DNA from: Nocardia xishanensis NBRC 101358
Lineage (GTDB): Bacteria > Actinomycetota > Actinomycetes > Mycobacteriales > Mycobacteriaceae
DNA: 64,000 nt
Direction of reading: 5' to 3'
Assembly: GCF_001613365.1 (NCBI RefSeq)
Contig: NZ_BDCF01000008.1
Coordinates: 186,001 to 250,000, forward strand
Each line of letters starts with the position of its first letter. The first letter of the stretch is position 1. A program made the position numbers and the translations under genes. This document shows, piece after piece, positions 17,399-25,869 of the stretch. The notes beneath the pieces are model-generated. The model searched no databases and was not told where the DNA came from. It saw nothing but the letters and a program-made list of their open reading frames with translations.

Positions 17399-17640
17399 TG
17401 ATGACGACATCCCGCTCGACAAGCGGTCCTGATGGGCTGTGGCGTACCCACAGGCTGGGGTTCGGCCATCTATGCCGCGAATGTCCAGGTCGGACAGACC
17501 GTCGCGATCTATGGCGTCGGCGGCCCCGGCGTGCACGCCACATCGTCGCCATCGACCCGCTGGAGAACAAACGGGCAAAGGCGATGGAGCTCGGCGCGAC
17601 GCATGCATTCGCCGACGCGGGCGAAGCCCTGAGGCCATTA
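17399..17640 (+). pseudogene. Zn-dependent alcohol dehydrogenase remnant
   Basis: Pieces of a medium-chain alcohol dehydrogenase in three frames: DDIPLDK, then CGVPTGWGSAIYAANVQVGQ with TVAIYGVGGPGVHA (the NAD-binding glycine motif), then HIVAIDPLENKRAKAMELGA with THAFADAGEA. About ten residues between the last two blocks are missing and a 1 bp shift separates the first two. The catalytic zinc domains and the C-terminus are gone. The order resembles NDMA-dependent alcohol dehydrogenases of actinomycetes. It is divergent from the AcoR-type regulator, so it was probably once its target. Confidence 0.8.
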
Positions 17641-17697
17641 GCGTCGTCGTCCACCAACACCGAGGGCGTCTGTCGACCTCGAACGGAGATCGCCATC

Positions 17698-17730
17698 GGC
17701 GCCGGTCCCGCCAGGACCGGCGCCGGTTTT
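17698..17730 (+). terminator. Rho-independent terminator
   Basis: GGCGCCGGTCC (17698-17708) pairs perfectly with GGACCGGCGCC (17714-17724) around the 5 nt loop CGCCA, followed by GGTTTT. This is a textbook intrinsic terminator on the plus strand, just after the alcohol dehydrogenase remnant. It probably ended the original transcript. Confidence 0.75.
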
Positions 17731-18161
17731 CGCCCCGCGACATCGCCGGAACGTTGTCCAAAATCTGGACAGTCGACGATCTCGGCGAGGCCATAACCTT
17801 CTTACCAAGGTGATCGGAACCGGCAACGGCGCCGAGTTTCCCGGCAACGGCGCCGGGAGTGTCAGGAGGGCGACAGCCAACCGAAGCGAGCCGCATTCGG
17901 ATACACAGCAGGCAACCTCCTGACAACCCGAACACCTGAAAATCTCCCCGAACGAGCAGCACCGAATGTCGACCACCCTCGTCGCTGACACACCTGGAGC
18001 GCTCGGATCGTGCACGGCGACAACGATCGACCGTCCTGATACCGAAAGAGAGGTTGTCCGACGGCGCTGCGGCCACTGAGGCGCACGAATCCGGCTGCGG
18101 CGGAGGTTCTTCCGGAGGATCGCGCGTGACGGGCGACGGCTCGATCGACCAGACTGGGGGC
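17731..18161. other. Gene-free stretch with short direct repeat
   Basis: No supported gene. A 15 bp repeat, CCGGCAACGGCGCCG, occurs at 17820-17834 and 17841-17855. A Cys-rich open frame on the minus strand (17638-18015) runs through the terminator and remnant above and is not considered real. Confidence 0.5.
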
Positions 18162-18485
18162 ATGGCGTACCCGGAGTTGAACGCGCGACCTCGGTGGAGC
18201 AGGACCGGGAATGCGCATTTCCCCGTCGCGGCTTCGGTCGGCGGATCGTGGTGGGTGTTGCGGCTCAACTGCTTTCCCGATCACCCGCTCTGGACTCTCT
18301 TCGTCGACGGCCTTCGCCGTTTCGACATCGATGACACGCCACCCGAGTGGGGCAAGCCGTCCGACCGTTCCGCTCCGGCTCTGGAGGTCGCGACCGTGGA
18401 GAAGATTCTGAGGCCCGTCCGGAACTCAGTCGCCTACGCCAGCGAAATCGGCGATCCCTGCGACAACCCCTTCTGCTGCGGTTGA
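18162..18485 (+). CDS. Conserved actinobacterial protein of unknown function
   Basis: A 107 aa protein with strong coding character. Visible conserved stretches are WWVLRLNCFPDHPLWTLFVDG, a PPEWGKP segment, and the Cys-rich end PCDNPFCCG. I recall this pattern from uncharacterised actinobacterial proteins but know no function. The ATG at 18162 follows a GGGGG ribosome binding stretch; the longer frame upstream looks non-coding. The terminal Cys cluster could bind a metal. Confidence 0.7.
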   Translation: MAYPELNARPRWSRTGNAHFPVAASVGGSWWVLRLNCFPDHPLWTLFVDGLRRFDIDDTPPEWGKPSDRSAPALEVATVEKILRPVRNSVAYASEIGDPCDNPFCCG

Positions 18486-18531
18486 CGCGAGAAACGAGTC
18501 TCCGGGGGGTGACCCACATCACTGGCCGATC

Positions 18532-18558
18532 TGTCAGGAATTCGGGGGCTGTCTCGTT
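18532..18558 (+). promoter_or_regulatory. Candidate ECF41 sigma-factor promoter
   Basis: TGTCAGG at 18532-18538, a spacer of exactly 16 nt, then CGTT at 18555-18558. ECF41 promoters have the consensus TGTCACA, 16 nt, CGTC, so two positions differ in the -35 and one in the -10 element. It lies 32 bp before the start of the flavoprotein gene that is followed by an ECF41 sigma factor gene, fitting autoregulation of the pair. Confidence 0.6.
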
Positions 18559-18590
18559 CAGGAAGCACGCGAACCAGACAGGAGCGAACC

Positions 18591-19781
18591 ATGAAGCACC
18601 GCATCGTCGTCCTCGGAGCCGGATACGCCGGAGCCTTCTCCGCCGGGTACCTGGCCCGTCAGCTCCACTCCGACGACTTCGAGATCACCGTCGTCAACGC
18701 CGAAACCGATTTCGTCGAGCGGCTGCGCCTGCATCAGCTCGCCGCCGGGCAGGACCTCCGCCACCGGCCGCTGGAGCAGGTGTTCGCGGGCACCGGCATC
18801 CGGCTACGACTGGCGCGGGTGACCAACGTCGACGCCGGGCACCGGACGGTCACGGTCGCCGACGGCGATGGCATCGACCGGCTCGAATACGACACCCTCC
18901 TCTACGCGCTCGGCAGCACCGCCGCCGATCACGGCGTTCCCGGCGTCCGCGAGCACGCCTTCCATGTGGCCGCGCGGCCGTCCGCGCTGCGCCTGCGCGC
19001 ACGCCTGGACGAGTTGGGCGAGAACGGGAGGGTGCTCGTGGTCGGCGGCAACCTGACCGCGATCGAGGCCGCCACCGAGATCGCCGAATCCCGCGTGGGA
19101 CTTCGGGTCGGCCTCGCCACCAGCGGCGAACTCGGCGGCTGGCTGGGTCCGAAAGCACGCCGTCACCTGCTGCGCGCCTTCGACCGGTTCGATATCACGG
19201 TTCACGAGCACACCACCATCGCGCGCGTCGAGGAGGCGGTGGCGGTCGCCGCCGACGGCACCGCTTTCGCCTCCGACGCGACCGTGTGGGCCGCCGGCTT
19301 CGCCGTCCACCCGATTGCCGCCGCCAGCGGCCTCGAGGTGGAACCCAACGGCCAGATCACGGTCGACCGTCAGATGCGGTCGGTCTCGCACCCTGATGTC
19401 TACGTTGCCGGTGACAGCGCCTTCGTCATCGGCGAGAACGGTCGGCCGCTGCCGATGTCCTGCGCTTCCGCGGGAAGCACCAGCATGCAGGCGACGGCCG
19501 CGATCATCGGCGACCGGACCGGGCGCAAGATCTCGACGACCGCGCTGTCGTATGTCGGCAACCACATCAGCCTCGGCCGGAAGGACGGGATCTTCCAGCT
19601 GGTCGACGGTGACGCGCGATCGAAGTCGTGGGCCCTGCGTGGCCGGACGGCCGCACGCGTCAAGTCGGCGATCCTCGAGACTGCCGCCTGGAGCCTTAGC
19701 CACCCGACCTTCGGAAGGCCGAGTCACAACTACCGCTTGGCCACCACTCGAGAGCGCTCGCTCGACGTGGTCGCCGCATAA
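18591..19781 (+). CDS. NDH-2-like FAD-dependent NAD(P)H oxidoreductase
   Basis: A 396 aa two-dinucleotide-binding-domain flavoprotein of the type II NADH dehydrogenase group. The FAD motif VVLGAGYAGAFSA is at the N-terminus, the NAD(P)H motif VLVVGGNLTAIEAATEIA around residues 145-160, and the second FAD motif DVYVAGDSAF near 270. No membrane-anchoring C-terminal helix is obvious. AGGAG precedes the ATG. It is followed after 10 bp by an ECF41 sigma factor gene, so it is the likely partner and target of that sigma factor. ECF41 genes usually accompany carboxymuconolactone decarboxylases, oxidoreductases or epimerases. Confidence 0.88.
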   Translation: MKHRIVVLGAGYAGAFSAGYLARQLHSDDFEITVVNAETDFVERLRLHQLAAGQDLRHRPLEQVFAGTGIRLRLARVTNVDAGHRTVTVADGDGIDRLEYDTLLYALGSTAADHGVPGVREHAFHVAARPSALRLRARLDELGENGRVLVVGGNLTAIEAATEIAESRVGLRVGLATSGELGGWLGPKARRHLLRAFDRFDITVHEHTTIARVEEAVAVAADGTAFASDATVWAAGFAVHPIAAASGLEVEPNGQITVDRQMRSVSHPDVYVAGDSAFVIGENGRPLPMSCASAGSTSMQATAAIIGDRTGRKISTTALSYVGNHISLGRKDGIFQLVDGDARSKSWALRGRTAARVKSAILETAAWSLSHPTFGRPSHNYRLATTRERSLDVVAA

Positions 19782-19791
19782 AGTCGTGCTC

Positions 19792-20733
19792 ATGGACATT
19801 GCCACCGTGGCGCGTTTCGAGGCCAGCCGGAATCGGCTGGCCTCGCTGGCCTACCGTCTGCTCGGCTCGGCGGCCGACGCCGAGGACACGGTGCAGGACG
19901 CGTTCCTGCGGTGGCAGGCCGCCGACCGCGAGTACGTCGAGGTGCCAGAGGCATGGCTGACCAAGATCGTCACCAATCTGGCGCTCGACCGGCTCCGTTC
20001 GGCGAAGGTGCGACGCGAACGCGCGGTCGGCGCCTGGATGCCCGAGCCGCTCCTCGACGGCGACCCGATGCTCGGTCCGGCCGACACCGTCGAGCAGCGC
20101 GAATCGGTGACTCTGGCGGTGCTGACCCTCATGGAGCGTCTGTCGCCGGTCGAACGGGCCGTTTACGTGCTGCGCGAGGCCTTCGCCTACAGCCACGCCG
20201 AGGTAGCCGACATTCTCGGCATCACCGAGTCCGCGAGTCAGCAACACAACCACCGAGCCCGGCGTCGAATCGCCGCCGCGGGCAACGGCACCGAGATCGA
20301 CCATGCCTCCGCGCGTCGAATCGTCGAGGCGTTCGTCGATGCCGCCTCCTCGGGCCGGACCGAACGGCTGGTCGCGCTGCTGACCGACGACGCGACCGGC
20401 ATCTCCGATGGCGCCGGGCTGGGGCTGGCCGAGAAGCTGGTCCGGTACGCGACCCCGGAGCGGATCGCCGGCGCGGTGCGGGCCGGCTTCAAACCGTCTC
20501 CGGCCAAGCGGAGACTCGCCGGTGGTTCGCCCTCGATGCACGCCGCCGTGGTCAACGGCTGCCCTGCCATGCTCGCCACGCTCGGCGATCGGGTCGTCGG
20601 CGTCCTGATCCTGGAGATCCGCGACGACAAGATCGCGGGTGTGCGCGGCATCGCCGCCCGGAGCCGACTCGGTCGCCTAACCGAGGAATGGCAGCGGCGA
20701 GAGCATGATGCCCCGCTGATCGAATCGTGGTAG
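19792..20733 (+). CDS. ECF41-family RNA polymerase sigma factor (SigJ-like)
   Basis: A 313 aa sigma factor. Sigma region 2 is in RNRLASLAYRLLGSAADAED, sigma region 4 in VAEVADILGITESASQQ-type sequence, and a C-terminal SnoaL-like domain of about 110 residues follows. That domain has SDGAGLGLAEK, a variant of the ECF41 DGGGK motif, and NGCPAML. In ECF41 proteins this extension replaces an anti-sigma factor and modulates activity. ATG 19792 lies 10 bp after the flavoprotein gene. No anti-sigma gene is present, in agreement with the family. Confidence 0.92.
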   Translation: MDIATVARFEASRNRLASLAYRLLGSAADAEDTVQDAFLRWQAADREYVEVPEAWLTKIVTNLALDRLRSAKVRRERAVGAWMPEPLLDGDPMLGPADTVEQRESVTLAVLTLMERLSPVERAVYVLREAFAYSHAEVADILGITESASQQHNHRARRRIAAAGNGTEIDHASARRIVEAFVDAASSGRTERLVALLTDDATGISDGAGLGLAEKLVRYATPERIAGAVRAGFKPSPAKRRLAGGSPSMHAAVVNGCPAMLATLGDRVVGVLILEIRDDKIAGVRGIAARSRLGRLTEEWQRREHDAPLIESW

Positions 20734-20853
20734 CAGGCTGTCCCTCGCCACCATCAGCTCCTCCTACTCCAGCCGAGACCATCAGCGAAAGGCCATGTCG
20801 CCCTACGTATCGAACCCGTCCGGCCCGTCTACCGCCGCTTGTCGAGGCGTGAT

Positions 20854-21522
20854 CTAGCTACCGACGCCGTGGTCGGTCCAGGCGACGGCCCGCAGCGGGA
20901 AGGTGCCCATGCCGTGTATCGGCGCCGGTAGTGCGACGAGCCGGGCGCCGGTGTCTGGGACCGCCTCCAGGTTCGTCATGTGTTCGATGATCGGGACTCC
21001 CGCGGCGAGGAGCGTGTGGTGGCACGGTCGCGTCGGCAGGGAGGTGTCGTCGATATCGAGCGAGTCGATGCCGACCAGCGCCACGTTCGCGGCCACCAGC
21101 GCCGCAGCGACCTCGCCCACCAGGAACGGATGGCCCGGCTCCTGGTAGGCGGGCGAACCCCACCGCGCCGACCATCCGGTGTGCACGAGCACCGCCTTGC
21201 CCCACAGTCTCGCGGGGTCGCCCAGCAGGTCGGGCCCCACCGCGCGGATCCCCGCGGCGCGGACCACCACGATCCGCACGTTGAGCAGCCGCTCCAGCGG
21301 CAGCTCGGCGATATCGGCTCCGCGCGCATGGAAATGGAACGGCGCGTCGATATGGGTCCCGGTGTTGCCGACCATATCCACGCGCGCGATGTCGTATGCC
21401 ATGTCGACCAGCGGTGACTGCTCCCGCGAGACATCCGTGGTGACTCGCGGCCCAGGCAGGCCGGGATAGGTGAGCATGCCGTCGGAGATCGGGTGGGAAA
21501 GCTCGACGATCGCCTTGCTCAT
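20854..21522 (-). CDS. Cyclase / kynurenine-formamidase-like metal hydrolase
   Basis: A 222 aa member of the cyclase family (KynB-like). The metal-binding signature GNTGTHIDAPFHFHARG is present, with an N-terminal ELSHPISDGMLTYPGLPGP segment and the later IDSLDIDD and IHGMGTFPLRA segments. The family hydrolyses N-formylkynurenine or related amides and lactones with a zinc site; no tryptophan catabolic genes are nearby, so the substrate is open. ATG 21522 is favoured by homology (MSKAIVELSHP); an ATG six codons upstream is possible. Convergent with the ECF41 gene. Confidence 0.85.
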   Translation of the reverse strand: MSKAIVELSHPISDGMLTYPGLPGPRVTTDVSREQSPLVDMAYDIARVDMVGNTGTHIDAPFHFHARGADIAELPLERLLNVRIVVVRAAGIRAVGPDLLGDPARLWGKAVLVHTGWSARWGSPAYQEPGHPFLVGEVAAALVAANVALVGIDSLDIDDTSLPTRPCHHTLLAAGVPIIEHMTNLEAVPDTGARLVALPAPIHGMGTFPLRAVAWTDHGVGS

Positions 21523-21856
21523 ACCTGGAACCGTACCCATGGGCCAGTCGCTCGATCGATCCCCAAATCACAGCTGCGACTCCGTCCGGCGGATCATCCG
21601 GACAACCGGCGGCCAGGCGTTCGTTTCGCTTCCACCGCTGTCAGCCCGATGGCAAGTCGCCCATACCGGCCGAAAAGCGTTGTGGCCCGGCCTTTGTGGA
21701 TTCTCCAAACGCTGACACCGATTGGATTCATATCCACAGTAACCATGTTACTGTACACCGCGTCGCGGCTGTGACGGGAGTCATGCCACAGGGCGCGACG
21801 CGATGCATGGGCACTCCGGCGACGGCGCCGGGGGCGGAGTTCACGGAGAGTTATCG
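21523..21856. other. Intergenic region upstream of secreted lipase
   Basis: 334 bp between divergent genes, with no gene. It carries the TetR-operator-like dyad at 21736-21754 and the GGAGAG ribosome binding site of the lipase gene. Confidence 0.6.
21736..21754. promoter_or_regulatory. TetR-operator-like dyad upstream of lipase gene
   Basis: ACAGTAAC and GTTACTGT are perfect 8 bp inverted arms separated by CAT. The dyad lies about 100 bp before the lipase start. The size fits a TetR-family operator; a TetR gene occurs 3 kb downstream at 24977. Its GTAAC/GTTAC cores recur in other dyads of this window. Confidence 0.5.
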
Positions 21857-23197
21857 ATGCTTCGACAGCATGAAGGACGTTCGCGGTCCGGTTCGCTACC
21901 GCGGGCCGGTCGGATGGCGGCGGTGGTGGCCTTGGCCTGTGCCACCGCGGTAGCCGCGGTGGGGGTGACTACGCCTGAGGCCGAGGCGGATCCGGTGAGC
22001 GCCTTCTACACTCCGCCCGACCGGATTCCGTTCGAGCCGGGCGCGGTCGTGCGGACCCAGCCGATGCCCCTGTACGCCACGGCGCCCTCGGACAAGGGCT
22101 GGCCGGGCCGAGCGCAGCACGTCATGTACACGACGCGGTTGCAGGACGGGTCCCCGGTGGCGGTGACCGGAACGTTCATCGACGCGGCGGGTCCCTGGCT
22201 CGGGGCGGGCCCGCGGCCAACGGTGGTCATCGGTCCCGGCACCTCGGGTCAGGCCGACCGCTGCGCGATGTCGGTGGCGTTCTCGACCGGGATGGCGTTG
22301 TTCGCCGAACCGTCGCCGGGCCTTTCGGCGAATCAGGAACTGCCTTCCTCGGCGGTATGGAGCGGCTTGGGCGCCCGCGTGCTGGTCACCGACTACATCG
22401 GCCTGGGCACACCTGGGATCCACACCTTCGCCAACCGCATCGAGGAAGCGCACGCCATGCTCGACGGCGCTCGCGCGGCCAACAGTCTCGCGGGCGTCGG
22501 ACCCGAAACCCCGTTGGTGTTCTGGGGTTACTCGCAGGGCGGAGGTGCGGCCGCCGCCGCGGCGGAGATGCAGCCGGACTACGCACCGGAGCTGAACCTC
22601 AAAGGCACCTGGGCCGGCGGCCCGGTCGCGGATCTGGCCAAGATCCTCGAACGCATCGACGGCGCGCTGATCGGCGGCGCCATCGGATTCGCCATCAACG
22701 GCATGCTCGCCCGCTACCCGGAACTGCAGAAGGCCGTCGACCGGGTGACCAGTCCGGCGGGCCGCGCCATGCTCGACACGCTGAGCGACGCGTGCATCGG
22801 CGATGTCATCACCGAACATCCGTTCCTGAAGACCAGCTCGATGACCATCGACGGCCGTTCGCTCACCGAACATCTGCACGCGATCCCCGAGGCGGCCCCC
22901 GCGCTGGCCGACCTGCGCGTCGGGACGCTCACCCCCGCCACGCCGGTCCTGATCACCAGCGGCCTCAACGACGACACCGTCCCCTACAACCAGGCCAGGC
23001 AACTCGCCGACGACTGGTGCGCCAAGGGCGCCACCGTCACCTTCCGCACCAACGACCTCCCGCCGATCCTGCCCGGCGCGACGCTGCCCAACCACTTCGG
23101 ACCGGAGATCATCGACGGCTTCGGGCCGGACAACGCGGTCACCTACCTGCTGGATCGCCTCGCGGACAAACCGGTTTCCGGCTGCGCCATCGACTGA
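21857..23197 (+). CDS. Secreted lipase (secretory lipase family)
   Basis: A 446 aa exported alpha/beta hydrolase. The N-terminus has Arg residues and a hydrophobic core (MAAVVALACATAVAAVGV) ending near EAEA. The nucleophile motif is GYSQGG with Ser226, inside VFWGYSQGGGAAAAAA. The charge-relay residues probably lie in LITSGLNDDTVPY (Asp) and LPNHFGPE (His). ATG 21857 follows GGAGAG. It precedes a cholesterol oxidase gene by 84 bp, suggesting a lipid/steryl-ester degradation locus. Confidence 0.9.
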   Translation: MLRQHEGRSRSGSLPRAGRMAAVVALACATAVAAVGVTTPEAEADPVSAFYTPPDRIPFEPGAVVRTQPMPLYATAPSDKGWPGRAQHVMYTTRLQDGSPVAVTGTFIDAAGPWLGAGPRPTVVIGPGTSGQADRCAMSVAFSTGMALFAEPSPGLSANQELPSSAVWSGLGARVLVTDYIGLGTPGIHTFANRIEEAHAMLDGARAANSLAGVGPETPLVFWGYSQGGGAAAAAAEMQPDYAPELNLKGTWAGGPVADLAKILERIDGALIGGAIGFAINGMLARYPELQKAVDRVTSPAGRAMLDTLSDACIGDVITEHPFLKTSSMTIDGRSLTEHLHAIPEAAPALADLRVGTLTPATPVLITSGLNDDTVPYNQARQLADDWCAKGATVTFRTNDLPPILPGATLPNHFGPEIIDGFGPDNAVTYLLDRLADKPVSGCAID

Positions 23198-23281
23198 ATT
23201 CCCTTGCGTCGCAACGATGCGGCGCACGCCGAGGGGCCGCCGCCGAACCGCGGCGGCCCACGATCATCCGAAGGTTCTGTC

Positions 23282-24877
23282 ATGAAAGCAATTTCGCGCC
23301 GGTCGATGCTGACCGGCGCCGCCGCGGCAGGCGCCATACTCTTCGGCGTTCGCTCGATCGGTGCGCCCGCTCCGGTCGCCGCCCGTGTCAACAGTGTCCC
23401 GCTCAGCTACGAAGAGCACCGCGTCGTCGTGGTCGGTTCCGGGTTCGGCGGCGGAGTCAGCGCGCTGCGCCTCGCGCGGGCGGGCGTGCCGGTGACGGTG
23501 CTGGAGCGCGGAATGCGCTGGCCCACCGGACCGAACGCGGAAACCTTCCCCCGCGCCTCCGCGCCGGACAAACGGTTGCTGTGGTGCAGGTCGAGCCCGA
23601 ACCTCTTCGGCAGGCCGCTGGCGTTCGAGCCCTACACCGGCCTGGTGGAGGCGGTGCCCGGCGTGAACATGACGGCGCTGTGCGCGGCGGGCGTCGGCGG
23701 CGGGTCGCTGGTCTACCAGGGCATGTCGCTGCAACCCGCGGAGCACGTGTTCGACGCGCATTTTCCGCAGGAGCTGGACTGGGCGACCATGAACCGCGTG
23801 CACTACCCGAGGGTGGCGCGGATGCTCGGCTTGGCGGAAGCCCCGGACGACTTGATCGCGAGCGAGAATTACCGGGCGGCAAGGGTTTTCGCCGATCGGG
23901 TGCGCGCGGCCGGAATGCCGCTGGCGAAGATCCCGATGCCGATCGACTGGGATTTCGCGCTGGCCGAGCTGCGTGGGGAGATGAAGGCCTCCTACACCAA
24001 CGGCGACGGCGCGATGGGAGTCAACAACGGCGGCAAGCATTCCGTCGACGTCACCTACATCGCCGCCGCCGAGGCCACCGGGCTGGTGCGGGTCGAGACC
24101 CTGCACGAGGTGACCGACGTGGAACGCGCACCCGACGGTCGCTGGATCGTGCACGCGCAACGCCTGGACACCACCGGCGCCGTCGTCGAGCACAAAGTCC
24201 TCACCACCGGCGCGTTGATCATGGCCGCCGGAAGCCTGAACACCACCCGATTGCTGGTGCGGGCAGGCGCCAAGGGCCTGATTCCCGATCTTCCCGACGG
24301 CCTCGGCCATGGCTGGGGCACCAACGCCGACCGCATCTACGTGTGGGCCGATCGCACCGCGGGATTCGGTGCGCCGCAGGGTGGTCCGGTGATCTACGGC
24401 AGCAAGAACTGGGACGATGCGCGGGCCGCCTACACCGTGATCCAAGCGTCCATCCCGCCGCTGTCGCTCGACGTCGGCAGCACCATGATGGTCGGCTACG
24501 GCGTCAGCGACGGGCGCGGCGTGTTCAGCTACGACGCGGCGCGCGACGACGCGATTCTGCACTGGCCGGAGCACGGTGATCGAGACATCCAGGAAAGACA
24601 CATCGGTCCGGCGGTCCACCGGATCGCCGGACCCGACGGCATCCTGCTGGACACCAACGCCATGTTCCCTTCGACCTGGCACCCGCTGGGCGGAGCGAGC
24701 ATGGGCGCGGTCTGCGACCTGGACGGCCGGGTCCACGACCAGCCGGGACTCTATGTGCTCGACGGCGCCCTGATGCCGGGCAACACCGCCGCCTGCAATC
24801 CCTCGATGACCATCGCGGCGGTCGCCGAGCGGGCGTTGGACAACCTCGTCGCCCGCGACGTGGGAACCCTCATCTGA
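23282..24877 (+). CDS. Cholesterol oxidase (GMC oxidoreductase, Tat-exported)
   Basis: Oxidises and isomerises 3-beta-hydroxysterols with FAD, releasing hydrogen peroxide. The 531 aa protein begins with a twin-arginine signal (RRSMLTGAAAAGAILFG), then the FAD motif VVVGSGFGGGVSAL. The active-site His467 in WHPLGGASMG and Asn506 in CNPSMTI correspond to the catalytic His and Asn of known cholesterol oxidases. Length matches the non-covalent GMC-type enzyme. ATG 23282 follows the lipase gene and the two are probably co-transcribed. A related 3-ketosteroid or alcohol oxidase role is possible. Confidence 0.85.
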   Translation: MKAISRRSMLTGAAAAGAILFGVRSIGAPAPVAARVNSVPLSYEEHRVVVVGSGFGGGVSALRLARAGVPVTVLERGMRWPTGPNAETFPRASAPDKRLLWCRSSPNLFGRPLAFEPYTGLVEAVPGVNMTALCAAGVGGGSLVYQGMSLQPAEHVFDAHFPQELDWATMNRVHYPRVARMLGLAEAPDDLIASENYRAARVFADRVRAAGMPLAKIPMPIDWDFALAELRGEMKASYTNGDGAMGVNNGGKHSVDVTYIAAAEATGLVRVETLHEVTDVERAPDGRWIVHAQRLDTTGAVVEHKVLTTGALIMAAGSLNTTRLLVRAGAKGLIPDLPDGLGHGWGTNADRIYVWADRTAGFGAPQGGPVIYGSKNWDDARAAYTVIQASIPPLSLDVGSTMMVGYGVSDGRGVFSYDAARDDAILHWPEHGDRDIQERHIGPAVHRIAGPDGILLDTNAMFPSTWHPLGGASMGAVCDLDGRVHDQPGLYVLDGALMPGNTAACNPSMTIAAVAERALDNLVARDVGTLI

Positions 24878-24976
24878 CACGATCCGCCGGGCCGCCCGCT
24901 CCCCGGTGCGGCGGCTCGGCGCTTCGCGGACGCCGCGGCGAGCCGAGTCGCCGGAAAACTGGATTACCGTAGCGAG

Positions 24977-25651
24977 GTGGCCACGACAGGCGAAAGCGAT
25001 CCCGCGACGAAGATCATCGATACCGTGTTGTCGTTGCTCGATTCCGACGGCTACGACGCGGTCCAGTTGCGCCCTGTCGCGAAGCAGGCGCACGTCTCGC
25101 TGGCCACGGTCTACAAGCTGTACCCGACCCGCGACGAGCTGATCCTCGCCGCGGTCGAACAGTGGATGGCCGCCAACATCTACACCGACATGCCGCCGCC
25201 GCGCGAGAACGAGTCGCTGGCCGACGGTCTCGTGCGTTTGGTCCGATACGTGTTCGAACCGTGGGAGCGCAATCCGCGGATGCTGGTTGCCTACTACCGC
25301 GCGCGTTCCGGCCCCGGGGGGCAGCGCCTCGACACTCAAGGTTTCGACGCTGTCCTGCCCGCCGCGAGCACCCTTTTCACGGGCATCGACGCCGACTACA
25401 TCGCCGACGTCGGTCTCGTGCTGAGCAACATGGTGTACGCGCTCGTCGGCCGCTTCGCGCACGACGACCTCGCGATCACCGAGATACTCCCGGCGCTCGA
25501 ACGCACGATCACCCGGCTCACCGGAAACAACGAACACCTCGCGGCGGCCGCCGGACGCCGGCTCACCCCCGGCGCACCGCCGTTCGCCTGGAGTCCGGCG
25601 ATCGTCTCGCCCTACTCCCCCGGGCCCGAAGCCACGACGGATCAGCCGTAG
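24977..25651 (+). CDS. TetR-family transcriptional regulator
   Basis: A 224 aa repressor with the N-terminal HTH: TKIIDTVLSLLDSDGYDAVQ, then RPVAKQAHVSLATVYKLYPT and RDELILAAVEQWM. The C-terminal part is a ligand-binding helical domain of unknown effector. It begins with GTG 24977. Located directly after lipase and cholesterol oxidase genes, it may control them through the dyad at 21736-21754; this is inference. It does not show clear KstR or KstR2 features beyond the general family. Confidence 0.88.
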   Translation: MATTGESDPATKIIDTVLSLLDSDGYDAVQLRPVAKQAHVSLATVYKLYPTRDELILAAVEQWMAANIYTDMPPPRENESLADGLVRLVRYVFEPWERNPRMLVAYYRARSGPGGQRLDTQGFDAVLPAASTLFTGIDADYIADVGLVLSNMVYALVGRFAHDDLAITEILPALERTITRLTGNNEHLAAAAGRRLTPGAPPFAWSPAIVSPYSPGPEATTDQP

Positions 25652-25869
25652 CCCTCAGGGCTCGATCAGGCCCGCGCGAATGGCTTGCCACGATCGTCTG
25701 CGCCGCCGACGCGGCTCGGATCACGCGTGGTGGCAACCGCGCTCTCGGACGTGGCTGTAGGTGTGGGAGCGGTATTTCCGGCGAACGGCAGCGCGCGAAC
25801 CGTCGGCGCGATAGGAACGTGTTCCAGGGTGGGGCGAGGCCCCGCCGAATCGCACCTTCGGAGGCACCC

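Noticed and set aside
17820-17855. Repeated CCGGCAACGGCGCCG as a possible regulatory array
   Set aside because: Two copies in a decayed region without neighbouring promoter or gene; probably a local duplication.
17638-18015. Cys-rich minus-strand small protein
   Set aside because: It overlaps a clear terminator and the alcohol dehydrogenase remnant and lacks a ribosome binding site.
23264-25537. 757-codon minus-strand frame
   Set aside because: It lies opposite cholesterol oxidase and the TetR gene, both clearly coding on plus; composition is typical of an antisense frame.
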